From assembly GCA_019925105.1 (NCBI GenBank), contig JAHGAU010000002.1:620001-684000 (forward strand): a DNA stretch of 64,000 bases, given 5' to 3'. The notes under the pieces are model-generated. The model saw only the letters and a list, made by a program, of their open reading frames with translations. It was not told the origin of the DNA and did not search any database. Below are positions 34,806 to 46,798 of the stretch, in pieces; the first letter of the stretch is position 1, and every line of letters starts with the position of its first letter. The stretch comes from Niebla homalea (lineage: Eukaryota; Ascomycota; Lecanoromycetes; Lecanorales; Ramalinaceae). Position numbers and translations under genes: made by a program.

Positions 34806-37496
34806 CTAGTCAACATCATCGTCATGGGTCTCAGGCAGTCTGGGCGATTGGGCTAAGGGACTCCGTTCCCCACTGACAGCACTACCGGAACTCAGCCTCT
34901 TCAACTCGGAAGAATTCCTCGGTGGCAAATTGAGAAGCCTCGCACTACCGGCGCTGATGTGTCGGGCATGCCCTCTCCCAAAATCAACACTGGTAGCACG
35001 CTGGATCAGTGGGCCTTCAGGGCTCACCGGCGAGCTCTCTGACGGTGAGGAGTCTGGGCTGTCGGGTGACACTGCCTCAGCTGCCTGGAAGTCATGAAGG
35101 AGACCTTCCCTTGACTTCATGCGAGCGCCAGGGCCCTGCCGCACAATGGTGGGATGCTTGCCAACAGCACCGTGCCAAGTTGTACCTTCATCCCGTGCTG
35201 CCAAGGGGACAGGCTGGATTGATGACCTTTCCTCATCGCTTTCACCCCCAGACCCAGACGCAGGACTCATGTATGGCCGCCGTCGTTGGGGGATGGGGGG
35301 CGATGGACCCTCATTAGCTTGCTCCCCGCGTGCGCCGAGGGTGCTTCGGACACTTCGGGCTGGAGTGAGAGAACCCATGTACTTTTCTGCTGGTGGTGTT
35401 CCTGGGCCACCGTCATCAGAGTCATCAGGGTCTTCAATACGTTGGCTGTCACGAAGCGGTTGTGGACTCGAGATACGTTTGACGGGTCTCCCAGTCAGCC
35501 ATGAGCCTTCGGCATCAACGGAAGCAAGCGACTCTGATAGATGTGCACTTTGAGATTCTGCGGGTGATTTGGCACGGAGTGAAGCATGCCGGCTTAGTGC
35601 AACTTCCTCTCGATAGGCTGGATGGATTTCTGAGAGTGGCATTTCCGGCGACGAAGCGATGACGTCCGTGCCACGAGAGCCTGGGATACCAGGAAGCTGT
35701 GAGGGAGCGATTTCTGGTGATTGTTGGGGAGAATCAGGTGATGGAACTGGAATCTCTGGCAGATCTTCCTTGAATATCGACTGAGACCGGATTGGCGTGC
35801 CAGATCTTACCCGAGGGGCTCTTGGGTAGCTAGACGGGGGCATTTGCCGCGCCACCGATTCTCTCGAAGTATTCGAGAACTCGGAAGGTGTACCACGACC
35901 ACGATCAGGGCGGCCTCGGTCGGCGGATTCCCTTTTCGCTCTGGTATTGCTTCTTCGGAAGATCGACTTCCAACTTGTAGATTGACCTCCAGTCTCACGC
36001 TCTTGACGATGGTCATACAGATCGTTTTCGGGTATGTCGGGTGTCGAACTCGAGGGGATCTCGGAAAACTGCGAAAGATTGGACGGTTCATGAACATGTT
36101 TTGAATCAACTGGAGGTCGGGTTGGAGATGTTGGGGGTGACATGCTTGCAGAGGACAGGCGGATGGCTTTGGCAGTACCGAAAATTGGCTCTTCTCGATC
36201 TTCTGTTGGGGTTGCTTCTTCCAGATGAGATGTAGATGCTCCCACGATCGGGTCGCGGAAGGGGTTCTCTGACCCCACATGCTCTCTTGACGGATCCCTG
36301 AACCATGATTCCGGTGTTCTCGTCCGCTCCGCCCTTGCCGGTGCATCCAGTGAGCTGGCGGCAATTGTCGGTGACTCTATCCCAAGACCTGCCACGCCCC
36401 TCTCTTCGCTTGGTCCTGCCGGATGTCCAGCAGCAGCCTGCTCCTCTACTCTCTGCTTCTCTGCCTTCCTCTGTAATCTTCGCTGCAGTCTTTCACTCTC
36501 TGATTTCCTACGCTTCTCAAGCCTCCTCCTATCCCGTTCCATGAGCTCTCTCAAACTACCCGAGTCCATGTCATCGGCCAGATCGTCAATACGCCTTCTT
36601 GACTTCTCCAAAGGCTCGTCTGCCTCCAAGATCACTGCCTGTTTATCCTTCCTCGTCGAAGTCCTTGACGGGACAAGACTCCCTGCAGGAGACCTTGGAT
36701 TGCTCGAATACTTTATGGTGGGCCTGGGAGACAGGGCATTGAAAGCGCTGACCTTGGGCGCATTTTGAGGAGAGGAAAGAGACATTTGCGACGGGGAAGC
36801 CATCGATTCGGCAAGGGGCAAAGAGACATCAGAGAGCGGCCGCTCGAGATTCCGGTTCAGGGCGCCAGGGACTTTGACGCTGTCGCGAGCGAGCACGTCT
36901 GTTTGGTAGGATTTGGGCCGTTTCGGTATAGGTATGGGCGAGCTCATAGCTTTGATCTCCTGCTCGCGAGCATGATCACTTGCCTTTTTCTTGCTTGATT
37001 TTCGGCGTAACAAGGCCTGATCCTGGGCGCTCCGCTTGTTCTGCAAGGTTGGCGGCTCCCTGATGACGGTGAATTTTTCCGGCTGTAGGCTCGAGTTGGA
37101 CATGGGGTTCTGGAAGTAGTATGATGGTATATCGCCCCGATCCGCGGGCGGATGGGTAGCCATCTGATTCGACCTGTTCAGCCCGCGCTTCTCATTGAGC
37201 TCAGCGCGGCGCTGGTCTGGAAGTGGAGGTATCGGCGGGACTGATTCGACGTTGTCGGAATGGCGACTACTGGGCGCATTGGACTTGCTGAGCTTTCTTG
37301 AGGTGCTACGAGGGCGCTTCTGACTTTCCTTTTGGCTTGATCTCCTGGCTAGGGTCGGAACACGTTTTTCGCTTGCGACAGTAGTCGGCTCAATCCCTGA
37401 GCGTTCAGGGGGCGCCTTTCTGGACGAAGGCATGGCTGAATCGTCAGCAGAGTGAGAAGTCTTCTTCGATTTGCGGCCAAAAGGCCAAATAGCCAT
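34806..37496 (-). CDS. Large low-complexity basic protein of unknown function
   Basis: A single exon of 896 residues starting MAIWPFGRKSKK, a short aromatic/basic N-terminus that looks like the conserved anchor point of the protein. The rest is rich in Ser, Pro, Arg and Glu with many basic clusters (RKAPPERS, KRPRSTSRKLSKS, RRKSSKKK). A predicted charged helix near residues 310-355 (RELMERDRRRLEKRRKSESE then RLQRRLQRKAEKQRVEEQ) is probably a coiled coil. Many SP/TP sites suggest phosphorylation. No enzymatic domain is visible. The frame is uninterrupted for 2.7 kb, so it is certainly coding. I recall similar MxxWPFGR-starting proteins in other Pezizomycotina but no established function. Confidence 0.8.
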   Translation of the reverse strand: MAIWPFGRKSKKTSHSADDSAMPSSRKAPPERSGIEPTTVASEKRVPTLARRSSQKESQKRPRSTSRKLSKSNAPSSRHSDNVESVPPIPPLPDQRRAELNEKRGLNRSNQMATHPPADRGDIPSYYFQNPMSNSSLQPEKFTVIREPPTLQNKRSAQDQALLRRKSSKKKASDHAREQEIKAMSSPIPIPKRPKSYQTDVLARDSVKVPGALNRNLERPLSDVSLPLAESMASPSQMSLSSPQNAPKVSAFNALSPRPTIKYSSNPRSPAGSLVPSRTSTRKDKQAVILEADEPLEKSRRRIDDLADDMDSGSLRELMERDRRRLEKRRKSESERLQRRLQRKAEKQRVEEQAAAGHPAGPSEERGVAGLGIESPTIAASSLDAPARAERTRTPESWFRDPSREHVGSENPFRDPIVGASTSHLEEATPTEDREEPIFGTAKAIRLSSASMSPPTSPTRPPVDSKHVHEPSNLSQFSEIPSSSTPDIPENDLYDHRQERETGGQSTSWKSIFRRSNTRAKRESADRGRPDRGRGTPSEFSNTSRESVARQMPPSSYPRAPRVRSGTPIRSQSIFKEDLPEIPVPSPDSPQQSPEIAPSQLPGIPGSRGTDVIASSPEMPLSEIHPAYREEVALSRHASLRAKSPAESQSAHLSESLASVDAEGSWLTGRPVKRISSPQPLRDSQRIEDPDDSDDGGPGTPPAEKYMGSLTPARSVRSTLGARGEQANEGPSPPIPQRRRPYMSPASGSGGESDEERSSIQPVPLAARDEGTTWHGAVGKHPTIVRQGPGARMKSREGLLHDFQAAEAVSPDSPDSSPSESSPVSPEGPLIQRATSVDFGRGHARHISAGSARLLNLPPRNSSELKRLSSGSAVSGERSPLAQSPRLPETHDDDVD

Positions 37497-38948
37497 GTCT
37501 TGCCCAGGTGCTTTACTCAGTAGCTCTTCCCCCTCACTGGCGCCTCGCCGCCCTCGGCGACGCCAGCAAAGAAGTCCCGACAGCTTGGCTGATGTGAAGC
37601 GGTTGTCGGTGACTTAGTTTCCAACAAGTGCCCATGTGGATGCTCGCAATAGCAGGCCATCCAGGTGGGATCGTCTATACTCTATAGTGGGGCGTTGAGA
37701 TGAAGTTGTGCCATTTGATTGATTGGGTTAGGGTCGGGTTCGAAAAGAAAGTTCGGTAGGAGTTGTGGCGGAAACTGTGGTTCCAAGTGTCTGATTGGTG
37801 TGGGTGTGGCTCCAGTGTCGAGGTGGGCTGGTGTACCTGTTGATGAGAAGAAGGTGGATCGCATGTGTTTATAGAGTGATGGCAGCAATGGCAGTCGCGA
37901 TGGAAATGGCCGGGTTTGATGGGCTTTGATGGGAAAGCCACCAGAAAGGCAGAAGTGGGAAGGGGAAAGGAGACTTGGGCAGTTGGCTGCTAAAACAGGC
38001 TAAAAATTGAGCAGGTGACCAATAGCAAGGCCCAGTGGCCCACTGACCACCTTTCGGCCTGGATGCAAGGATCAAGTGTAATTCTGCATCATCTCACAAG
38101 CCCGTCTCAAGCCCATCCCCAAGCCATGAGCCTTTCAGCCCATCAGGGACAGGCCATGAGATGAGGCCATGACGGCCTTCCCCGCGATCTACCTACCCTC
38201 GTACCTATGAAATCTTGTTATTTATGGCTTCAATCTCGAAACAACTTTAAATTGCCTTCCCTCTCATGTTCGTCCGCTATGGACCTAGAATAGCACTCAG
38301 CAATGACATCGAATGCTATGTTACATTGACATTTCATCACATTGCTGCTGTCCCTAATGTCGACATAATGGTTATCATCTGAGTTGCAAGAAACATGCTC
38401 CTCAATTACGCTTTCATTCTCGGCAAGATGCAGAGTTCTCGTGCAACCCCATGTCCAGGGACCTGGAAACGAGACTGCCTGCAGCCAGCGCAGGATCTTC
38501 TTCGGTCATGGCCTGTGGACAGACAGTGGGGGCGAAATCTTCATGAAGATCCTTTTGTCATGGGATCGATATATGCCGTTCTTGATACTGTGCTATCCTA
38601 AAGCCTGGCATTTGACTAAGATACATGTCCATTGTCATGTCTCTGCGTTGTGAAGTCTCACATCCAACATCCAACCCCTTCCAATCCGTGACCCGTACTA
38701 ACTCTTCCTCTGCTGCGCATGCATGAGAACAGATGTTGCAAAATCATTCGACTCTTTTCCAGGAACGCCGTCGCTATATGCCATTGCAGACGACTATGAT
38801 TGGTTTCGTCGGAGCGCTTCCTGGCCAACCTAGCCTGCTCGCAAGGGAAACGTGATGCCACGCTGAAGATGCCGCTCAATCCAACCCCCAAACGGTTCAT
38901 GCCTCGCTATGCTGTTTGTAGATGCCGCTAAAACCCCGGAAGCGTGGC
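37497..38948. other. Long intergenic region
   Basis: 1.45 kb upstream of the basic low-complexity protein and downstream of the OTU gene. No supported feature; short repeats of AAGCCCATC/GGCCATGAG type near 38100-38180. Confidence 0.5.
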
Positions 38949-40477
38949 TTAAATTCTGATCGCCTTGATGCCCAACACCGGCGAGCTGTCCTGTTGGCTG
39001 TTGGCAAATGCATGATTGGCCAAATGTTGGTTGCGGGCCGATTTCTTCGCCAGGTCGGCGGCACGTTCGTTTCCGCTTACAAGGCGACGACGGCGAGGCT
39101 TCGCAATGACCCTCGGCTGTTTCATCATCTGCATCTGGGACTCAGACTCAATCCTCACCTTGTCGCTCGCACTGCTGGCAGTCGTTTCATGCTCAGGCTT
39201 TTTGGGTTGTGACAGTTTGAGCCGAGGCGCCACCGTCTTGACTTGCTGAGATCGCTCGGGAGTGGAGTACTCCGAGGCAGAGGTCGAGACCGAAGCAGAT
39301 TCCGAGTCATGGTACGGACCGTCCTCTTTCCAGTCCTCTTCTTCTGTCTCCTCTGGGTCGTATCCCTTCTTGTTCCTGTCCATCTTCTGTAGGGTCACGG
39401 CGAGGTGACGTGGATCAGGAGACGGAGGCTCGCCATCTCTCTGACGGACGGCAAGGTTGTTGCTCAGAGGATGGGGACGACTTTGTCGACGGTCCTGCTT
39501 TTTGCTTGGATTTTGTCCCTTCTCATCATCACTGTCTGGCTCCCGCTCCATGCTAGAGCTACGATCGCTTGCGGACGAGCTTTCAGGGAGTAGTAGGTCG
39601 ACAGCTAGGTTGATGTTGCCTCGGCACTGCCTGAGCGTTTTCTCGACGATTGCACGATTGGATTCGTATGGAAGAGATTCCATTGCCAGGTCGATCATCC
39701 AGTCCTGGAGTGGTGGACCTTCGGCAAGGTCTCTCTGCAGTTGCTGTTTGGCTTCTGGAGAAATCGATTGGATGTTAATTTGTGGCATGCCTGTAGAAGG
39801 GCCATCGATATTGCGGACGGAGGAGAAGTGCTCGTAGGTCTAGGAACATGGTCAGCGAAATATTGGGGAGGGTTCACTTTGAGGGGCACTCACATGATGT
39901 ACAATGTATAACGTCTGGATCTGTTCGCCAGGTGCGGCCCCACAGTCGATGCACAAGAACCTTCCAATGCTAGCAGACCAGATGCGAATATCGACGTGAA
40001 ACTTAGCAGAGAAGGCGATTATCTCGGCGTTGTCGCCATAGGTGCCGCCCTTTGCCATGATATCTAAACTCAGGGCAAAGGCGGTACTGATGTCGGCTTC
40101 AGAAGGAGGAGCGGGGTCGAATGGCTCCCTGAGAGCACCAGCATTCTTCCGTTTTGGATTACGTCGGATGCCACCACCAGGATTGGCTATGACGAAGGCT
40201 TTGAAGTCATCGGGGTGCTCCCGCATGTATTCAACGGTGTCTGCACGAAGCTTGGCATGCTGGCTCTGGTCACCGTACATTTGATCAGAGAGAGCATGAA
40301 ATAAGCAATTGCCTGTGATAATTGTTAGCAGTCGTGCTCAGGAGGCAGAGGAAATTCCCAAAGGGTCGTGGTTCTCGGCATACCGTGTCCAGCTGTAGTA
40401 ATGCACGTGAGGCCCATGGCCTTCAATTGAGGAATCTCCTCGGGGCCATGTTTCTTGCGCTGCTTGTTGCGAGCCAT
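38949..40477 (-). CDS. OTU-domain deubiquitinase-like protein (OTUD3-like)
   Basis: Exons 40384-40477, 39894-40312 and 38949-39839 (introns 71 and 54 nt) give 467 residues. The N-terminal OTU domain starts LTCITTAGHGNCLFHALSDQ, with the catalytic Cys at residue 34 in GNCLF. It continues with LRADTVEYMREHPDDFKAF and GTYGDNAEIIAFSAKFHVDI, and ends with the His block TYEHFSSVR (His175). The usual Asp three residues before the Cys is His31 here. A UBA-like segment follows (DLAMESLPYESNRAIVEKTL then RQCRGNINLAVDLLL), then a long charged, Ser-rich tail with basic clusters. OTU proteases remove ubiquitin chains; the UBA-like helix bundle fits ubiquitin binding. The starting MARNKQRKKHGP is shared by this fungal subfamily. 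Confidence 0.9.
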
Positions 40478-41390
40478 GGTTGGGGAAATTACTCGGTTTC
40501 AATTACAGTCTAATTTTTGAATGTAGAAATAGTCGGATCCTGATATATGTGGTCTTGAGCTAGAGGTTCCCCAAGGTTGGTGTGTGCATGAGCATATAAC
40601 TGTCAAGGCAGGTGTCCAGAATGAGGTGGAGGAGTGTGGGAAAATAAGTGACAAGGTAGAAAAGGTTTGGGAGCCAAATGCTCAAGAAAATGAGCCAGAG
40701 TGTTGAGATCAAAAATGAGGGGGCTGGTATTCAGCCATTTGGCTCAAGTTTGCCCAAGATTTTGGCGGCATACAATTGTTTCCTCGAGTGAATGAAATGA
40801 TGCCTCCAGCTCCGGGACCACCAGACAGCGATGATGATGCTCTGCTCTTTAAACCCGCTCTCCTCCGGACACTAAAGGGGAATATTCCAGGGGTGGGCGG
40901 CGGAACGTGGCACCGTGGCGCTGCCTTCTTGCCCCTAATCCTTTAGGGTGTTGTGGCTGGGCCAGGATTGATACCTTACCCTAATCCGTACTTGAACTTA
41001 CTGGTAAACAAACAAAATGATATCAATGATTACCAGCAGGAGAGTAGATCCTTGAGCTCAGCAGTAGAACGCTGACAGTAATGGAGATTAAATATAATGC
41101 TTTCGCGCGTGATCAAATGAGGCCAATCGTGCACGAGGTTCCATTGCCTCGTCAAATCACACCCCCACAACATTTGATCCATTGGTCTACCCTGTGAGCT
41201 ATTGTCATGCAATCATTTGCAAACACTATCCCATGAATGACTCACAAGCACGCTTCTGAAAGACGTGCCCATGTGCGCCTGCCTAACGCCATCGCTTAGT
41301 AGTCAAACTCTATCACTGTGCTGAACGATTTGCTCCATGCCCAACCCAACCCAACAAAATGTATTGTGTGAACCGTATTCTGTATTGCAG
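40478..41390. other. Intergenic, OTU promoter / RPC37 3' flank
   Basis: No gene, RNA or clear repeat is seen in these 0.9 kb. Confidence 0.5.
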
Positions 41391-43057
41391 TCATTCACTC
41401 CCGAGACCTTCATCGTACTTCGGATCGATACCTTCACCTAGTCCGTTACGTTCGAGCCGCCATCTGTAATATTCGTGAAATTCGTTCTTCGCGTCCAGAA
41501 AGGCGAAGCGAGGTGTCCTGCTTTTCAGAATGCTCTTCTCCAATTTCCCTTGCATGTGCGACGGCGTCATGGTGACGATACGGCAGATCTTCTCGATGTC
41601 CTGTTCGACCACGCCCTGTGGCTGGACAAGAGCACTTGGTAAGGTATCATAATCCTGCCCCCGCTCCGTTGCATCAGAATCACTTGGCTGTTGTACGGAT
41701 GCATCCAGTGCATAAGCTTCGCTCTCGCTATCCAGCTCGGCCTCTTCATCATCAGAAGAGTCATCATTTTCGTTCTCAAGTGACTGCGTAACCATTCGTC
41801 CCTGAGCGATAGGATCTGTCCGAGGGCAGCTTATTGCGTCCAAGTACTGCTCATGGGTCATTTCAGACACCAGTCGTTGGCCTTCTCCTCTCTCCTCGTA
41901 GACCAGCGCATCCTCGTAATGTTCGTACGACACCTCGTGCTGGAACCTGTGAGTGATGGGCGAAATGCAATGTCTGAAGACTTACCCTCTCGTCAATCCA
42001 CCTCAGACGTTGCCATGGCTCATCACGCATCAAGCGAAGCAGTCGCGCCGTCTCATTCATGCCCCCATACATGTCAAAATTATCATTATCAGGAGTCTCC
42101 TTGAGCACCAAATTGATGTCCTCAGCGCGGTCCTCCCTCTTCTTGCCTTCCGAGGTGCGATTACTGGATAGGACCTTCGCAATATCGTTGACGGCATCTA
42201 GATGATTGAATTGAGGTCGTAGTTGAACGATGGCATCAAGTTTGGTCCACGTGCATATGTCTGGGGTGGCAACTCAGTATGACATCCTCTCCAGTATGAA
42301 AATCCAGTGACCAACCCTTTTCAAATGTGGCAATGGCATAGATCGGGTCGCCCTCTCTAAAGGCGATGATGCGACCACCGAGCGTGATCTTGTTCATTAC
42401 ATAGCCTTTGTTGTTCGAATCCTTGAAATTTTCCATCAACCTAGCCTTAGGACTCTCTGTCATTCCAAGGCCAGGTTTCGTACTCTTGACCGGGTCAATA
42501 CCAAGGCCTCCCCCCAAACCTTGTGCTCCATGCCTAGGCAAGTCACGACTTTTTCGCAAGGCATCGCCAAAATCCAGCCCTCTTTCTTGATCAAAACTAT
42601 CATCCACATTGATGGGCGCATCTACTTCGACCAAGCCACTTTTGGGCTTGATGCGTATCTCAAGGGGCTTCTGACCATTTACGTCGCAGTATAACTGATT
42701 ACCTTGACGATTCGGATATTGCAGAAGCAAGACTTTCTTCTTCGAAGGGTTACTGTAAAGCTTGTATCTCTCCTTGATGCTCAGGTTGACTTGATGCTTT
42801 TCAGGATGTACAACATTGAAACTCGGCACCTTTGAACCTTTGGAAATGGACGGTAAACTATGAAAGCCAAGCGACTTCCAAAAGGCAACGTTGGCATCGC
42901 GGCGTTCCGATACAGAGACGCCTACAGACTCTCGAATTGGATTGTCACCTGGCACAAGAGATTGTCCATCTGTTTTCTTCGTAGAATCCACTTTGTTCCT
43001 GCTCTGTGCGTCATTGTATTCTCCTGAATTAGGGTGGCTTCTCTTGTTACGAGCCAT
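41391..43057 (-). CDS. RPC37: RNA polymerase III subunit Rpc37/RPC5 with C-terminal SURP-like module
   Basis: Exons 42316-43057, 41986-42260 and 41391-41939 (introns 55 and 46 nt) give 521 residues. The Rpc5 core is clear: VLLLQYPNRQGNQLY, LEIRIKPKSGLVEVDAPIN, GLDFGDALRKSRD, NKITLGGRI..GDPIYAIATF, then across intron 1 TKLDAIVQLRPQFNHLDAVND, and finally EPWQRLRWIDE and EQYLDAISCPR. This subunit pairs with Rpc53 in Pol III termination and reinitiation. Exon 3 continues without a stop through an acidic linker into residues ~453-503, which read as a SURP/SWAP module: VEQDIEKICRIVTMTPSH, then TPRFAFLDAKNEFHEYYRWR. I do not know this module on other Rpc5 proteins. Intron 2 uses the second of two AGs; only that one keeps the frame. 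The first ~95 residues are not conserved. Confidence 0.87.
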
Positions 43058-43261
43058 GACTCGTCACGGTAGACACTCGTAAATTCTGAGAGCCAACATA
43101 CATATGAGGTCCCTTGGCGTCCATGGACGGCTGTATGGGTTTTCCCGGTGCCGGGAAACGTTATATTCTACGGATTCTCCTGGGATTCCGAGGTTCAAGA
43201 AACTGATATCCTTGATCATTACTGTTCCTTCGTATGTTTTGGAAGGAGTCGTTGATCTAAG
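43058..43261. promoter_or_regulatory. Bidirectional promoter RPC37/DDB1
   Basis: Only 204 bp separate the two divergent start codons, so core promoters for both genes must overlap here. Near 43127-43155 there is a CATGG..CCCGGTGCCGGGAAA stretch with a short inverted repeat (TTCCCGG/CCGGGAA). Confidence 0.55.
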
Positions 43262-46200
43262 ATGTCTTTTTTAGCCCCAATACATAGGCCAACAAGTGTA
43301 AGGCACGCTTTGAGATTGAATCTGCTCAGCGCAGAAGAGCAATGTTTGGTCTTAGCGTAAGAGCTCATGATGACCTCATGTTCGATGTATTGCTAATGTT
43401 ACGCAGGAAGGCCAACCGGCTTGAAGTGTACACCCAAAAGGATGACACGCTGGCACTATCGTATAGCAGGATCGTGTATGGCAAAATCACCCTACTGCAG
43501 AAGCTGCGCCCGTCGTCTTCTGCAACAGATCACCTCCTAGTAGGCACCGATAGAAATATGTATTTCACAACAGCTTGGGATCCGGGCAGCAATCATTTGC
43601 AGACCGAGAAAACTTATGTGGATCAAGCTGACAAAACGTCGAGAGACTCACCAACTCAAGATAAGTGTCTAATAGATTCGACAAATGCTTTTATTGCAAT
43701 GTTGCTCTATGACGGCATTGTCACAATCATGCCTCTCATATCGAATTCGAAAAAGAAGGCCTTGGGTTCCTTTGATTTTATCGGAGACCCAATTCCCACT
43801 AGAATCTCAGATTTGTTTGTCCGATCTTGCACCTTCCTGTATCCGCGCAGGACAGACAAGGACCCTGCTCGAATGGCCTTCCTTTTTGAAGACTCGCAGC
43901 AAAGAGTTTGTCTAAGTGTCCGCGCTCTCGATTATGCCGCAGGGGGAAGCGGAGATACGGGAAGCGCGGATCTCGAGAACGTGCTGGCGATGCGCGATGA
44001 TATCGAGCTTGGTGCAAGTCATTTGATATCAGTCCCTGGTCCAGTCCATGGGGTATTAGTGCTGGCCGAGACCCAAATATCCTATTTTCGGGATGTGGAT
44101 GATTCTCCGATAGTACAGCCTTTGAAAAGCGCAACTCAATTCGTGGCATGGACGGAGGTGGACGAGTTCAGATGGCTTATAGCAGACGATTATGGTATGC
44201 TTTATCTCTTCATGCTTCTCTTGGACGACAGTAAAGTCAACGGATGGAAGATTGAGGCGCTTGGGGAGACCTCGAGAGCCTCTGTACTAGTCTATTTAGA
44301 TGGTGGCTATGTATTCGTTGGCTCGCATCAAGGCGATTCGCAAGTGATGAGGATTGTCCCGGGCGGCATCGAACTGATACAAACGATATCCAATATCGCA
44401 CCGATCCTTGACTTCACAATCATGGACATGGGAAATCGTTCGGGTGAGGGACAGACCAATGAGTATTCATCCGGCCAGGCTCGATTGGTCACGGGATCTG
44501 GGGTATTCAATGACGGCAGCCTGAGAAGCGTCCGGAGTGGCGTCGGACTGGAAGAGCAAGGGATCCTTGGTGACATGGACAATGCTGTCAACATCTTCGC
44601 CCTGCCATCGGACCCGAGTAGTAAATACGACAATGTATTGGCTGTGTCGTTTATCAATGAAACAAGGGCTTTTACGTTCAGCGCGGATGGGGAAGTCGAG
44701 GAGCAAGCAGATTGCTTAAGTCTCAAATTGACTGAGAGTACTCTACTTATCTATGCCGTTGATCAACATCATTTCGTCCAGGTTACCCCATCTTCTGCTC
44801 GCCTTGTCGATATCGAAAGCTCTATGATGCTAGACGAATGGTCAGCACCGACGGGACAAATTATAACATCAGCATCAGCCAGCGGAGCCAGCCTCCTCAT
44901 TGCAATCAATGGCTTGGAACTTGGCATCTTCACCCTTAGGGGCAAGATGGCATTACAAAAAAAGCGACAGTTTCCAGAAGGCCAAATAGCGTGCGTACAT
45001 GTGTCTGAAATTGCGCCACAAATGTGCATGGTAGGATTCTGGCAGAGTCCGGAGATCGCGATCGTCAAAGCAGACGACCTCACGACAATTAAGAAGGAAC
45101 GCATCAGTGACGATCCCATGTCTATCCCAAGATCTATTCTGTTGAAGAACTTGCTCCCGTCCAACAATGCTAGTGCAGCTCCCACCCTCCTGGTGTCAAT
45201 GGCAAATGGAGAAGTCGTCACTTTCGCTGTTGACCCCAAGACTATGGATTTGTCTTCGCAAAAGGCCACTGTCCTGGGCACGGAGCAAGCCAACCTTGTC
45301 CCTGTTCCCGGTAGAGAATCAGGACTCTCCAATGTCTTTGCGACCTGTGAACACCCAAGCCTGATTTATGGCTTAGAGGGGCGCATTGTTTATTCTGCGG
45401 TCACTGCAGAAAAGGCAACGTCGGTATGCTCGTTTAATTCGGAGTTGTATCCTGGCGCGTTGGCTATCGCTACACCAGAAGACATCCGTATAACACTCAT
45501 AGATGCTGAGCGTACGACGCATGTCCAGACACTTCATGTGGGCGAATTGGTCCGAAGGGTGACCTACTCCCCTTCCCTCAAAGCATTCGGCATTGGCACA
45601 ATTTCACGAAGACTTGTAGGGACAGAAGAGACTGTTCGAAGTCGTTTCAAGCTCGCTGACGAGGTCCTCTTCAAGGAGCTTGATAGCTTCGATCTCAACG
45701 AAGAAGAGCTCGTCGAGAGCGTTATTCGCGCTGAGATCAAGGAAGATGAGGGAGACTTGGTCGAACGCTTCATTGTCGGCACAACTTACATGGACGACAA
45801 GGAGGAAGATGACGCGATACGAGGCAGGATTCTAGTATTTGCTGTAGTGACCGGACGAGCTCTGAGACTAATCACTGAACTTCCAGTCAGAGGTGCGTGC
45901 AGAGCGTTGGCATGCATAGATGGCAGAATTGTCGCCGCCCTCATCAAAACTGTAAGGATGTCACCATCTCCCCCGTCCTTGGGCTAGGGTTCGCACATTA
46001 GGCATAAAAACCGCTCACACAGCAATACAGGTTGTCGTCTACGCCCTGAACTCCTCACGACTGCAGAAGTTGTGCACTTATCGAACATCTACAGCTCCTA
46101 TCGATCTAGCTGTCCATGAGCCAACGATGCAAATCGCAATTGCAGACCTCATGAAGTCCGTCTCCATAGTCACTTATCGCCCGCCATCGCCCGATACTCC

Positions 46201-46798
46201 GCACGAGACATCTCACAAACTCGTAGAGACCGGGCGACATTTCCAAACAGCGTGGAGCACGGCCGTCGCTCGTGTTGGCAAGGACCTGTGGCTAGAGAGC
46301 GATGCCGAGGGCAACCTTATCGTTCTGGCCCAAGACCCTCATGCGCTGACAGCCGATGACAAGCGACGCTTGCGGCCAATAAGTGACATACGACTAGGGG
46401 AAATGGTCAATCGCATTCGACCCATCGAGGTCACTGTTGCGCCAACCGCGGTGGTCGCACCGAGTGCATTCATGGCTACGGTCGAGGGCGGCGTGTATCT
46501 ATTCGGCCTAATCGGCTCGGCATATCTTGATCTCCTGATTCGTCTGCAAGCAGCCCTTGCACCACTGGTTTCGAGTCTAGGCAACATCCCCTTCAATACC
46601 TACCGAGCCTATAGGAGCCAGGTCAGAGAAGCTGAAGAGCCGGAGAGGTTTGTCGATGGTGAGCTTGTTGAAGCATTTTTGGATCTACCAGTCAGCACAC
46701 AAGAGCAGATCGTGGAGGAACTTGGAACAGTCGCGCAGGACAAAGGGGGCCTAGAAGGTATACGAGAGATAGTGGAGTCATTGCGAAGGCTGCACTAG
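43262..46798 (+). CDS. DDB1: DNA damage-binding protein 1 (DDB1) homologue
   Basis: Exons 43262-43356, 43407-45951 and 46031-46798 (introns 50 and 79 nt) give 1135 residues, the expected DDB1 length. The start SFLAPIHRPTSVRHALRLNL, then LVLAKANRLEVYT across intron 1, is diagnostic. The body is a chain of WD-like propeller blades. Exon 3 holds the CPSF_A/MMS1-type C-terminal region (APIDLAVHEPTMQIAIADL, SVSIVTYRPP) and ends with the helical tail FVDGELVEAFLDLPVSTQEQ then IVEELGT. DDB1 is the adaptor of CUL4 ubiquitin ligases in nucleotide excision repair and replication control. CPSF160 and Rse1 are paralogues, but length and N-terminus exclude them. Homologues in Neurospora support DNA methylation as part of the DCDC complex (known from the family; not testable here). 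Confidence 0.93.
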
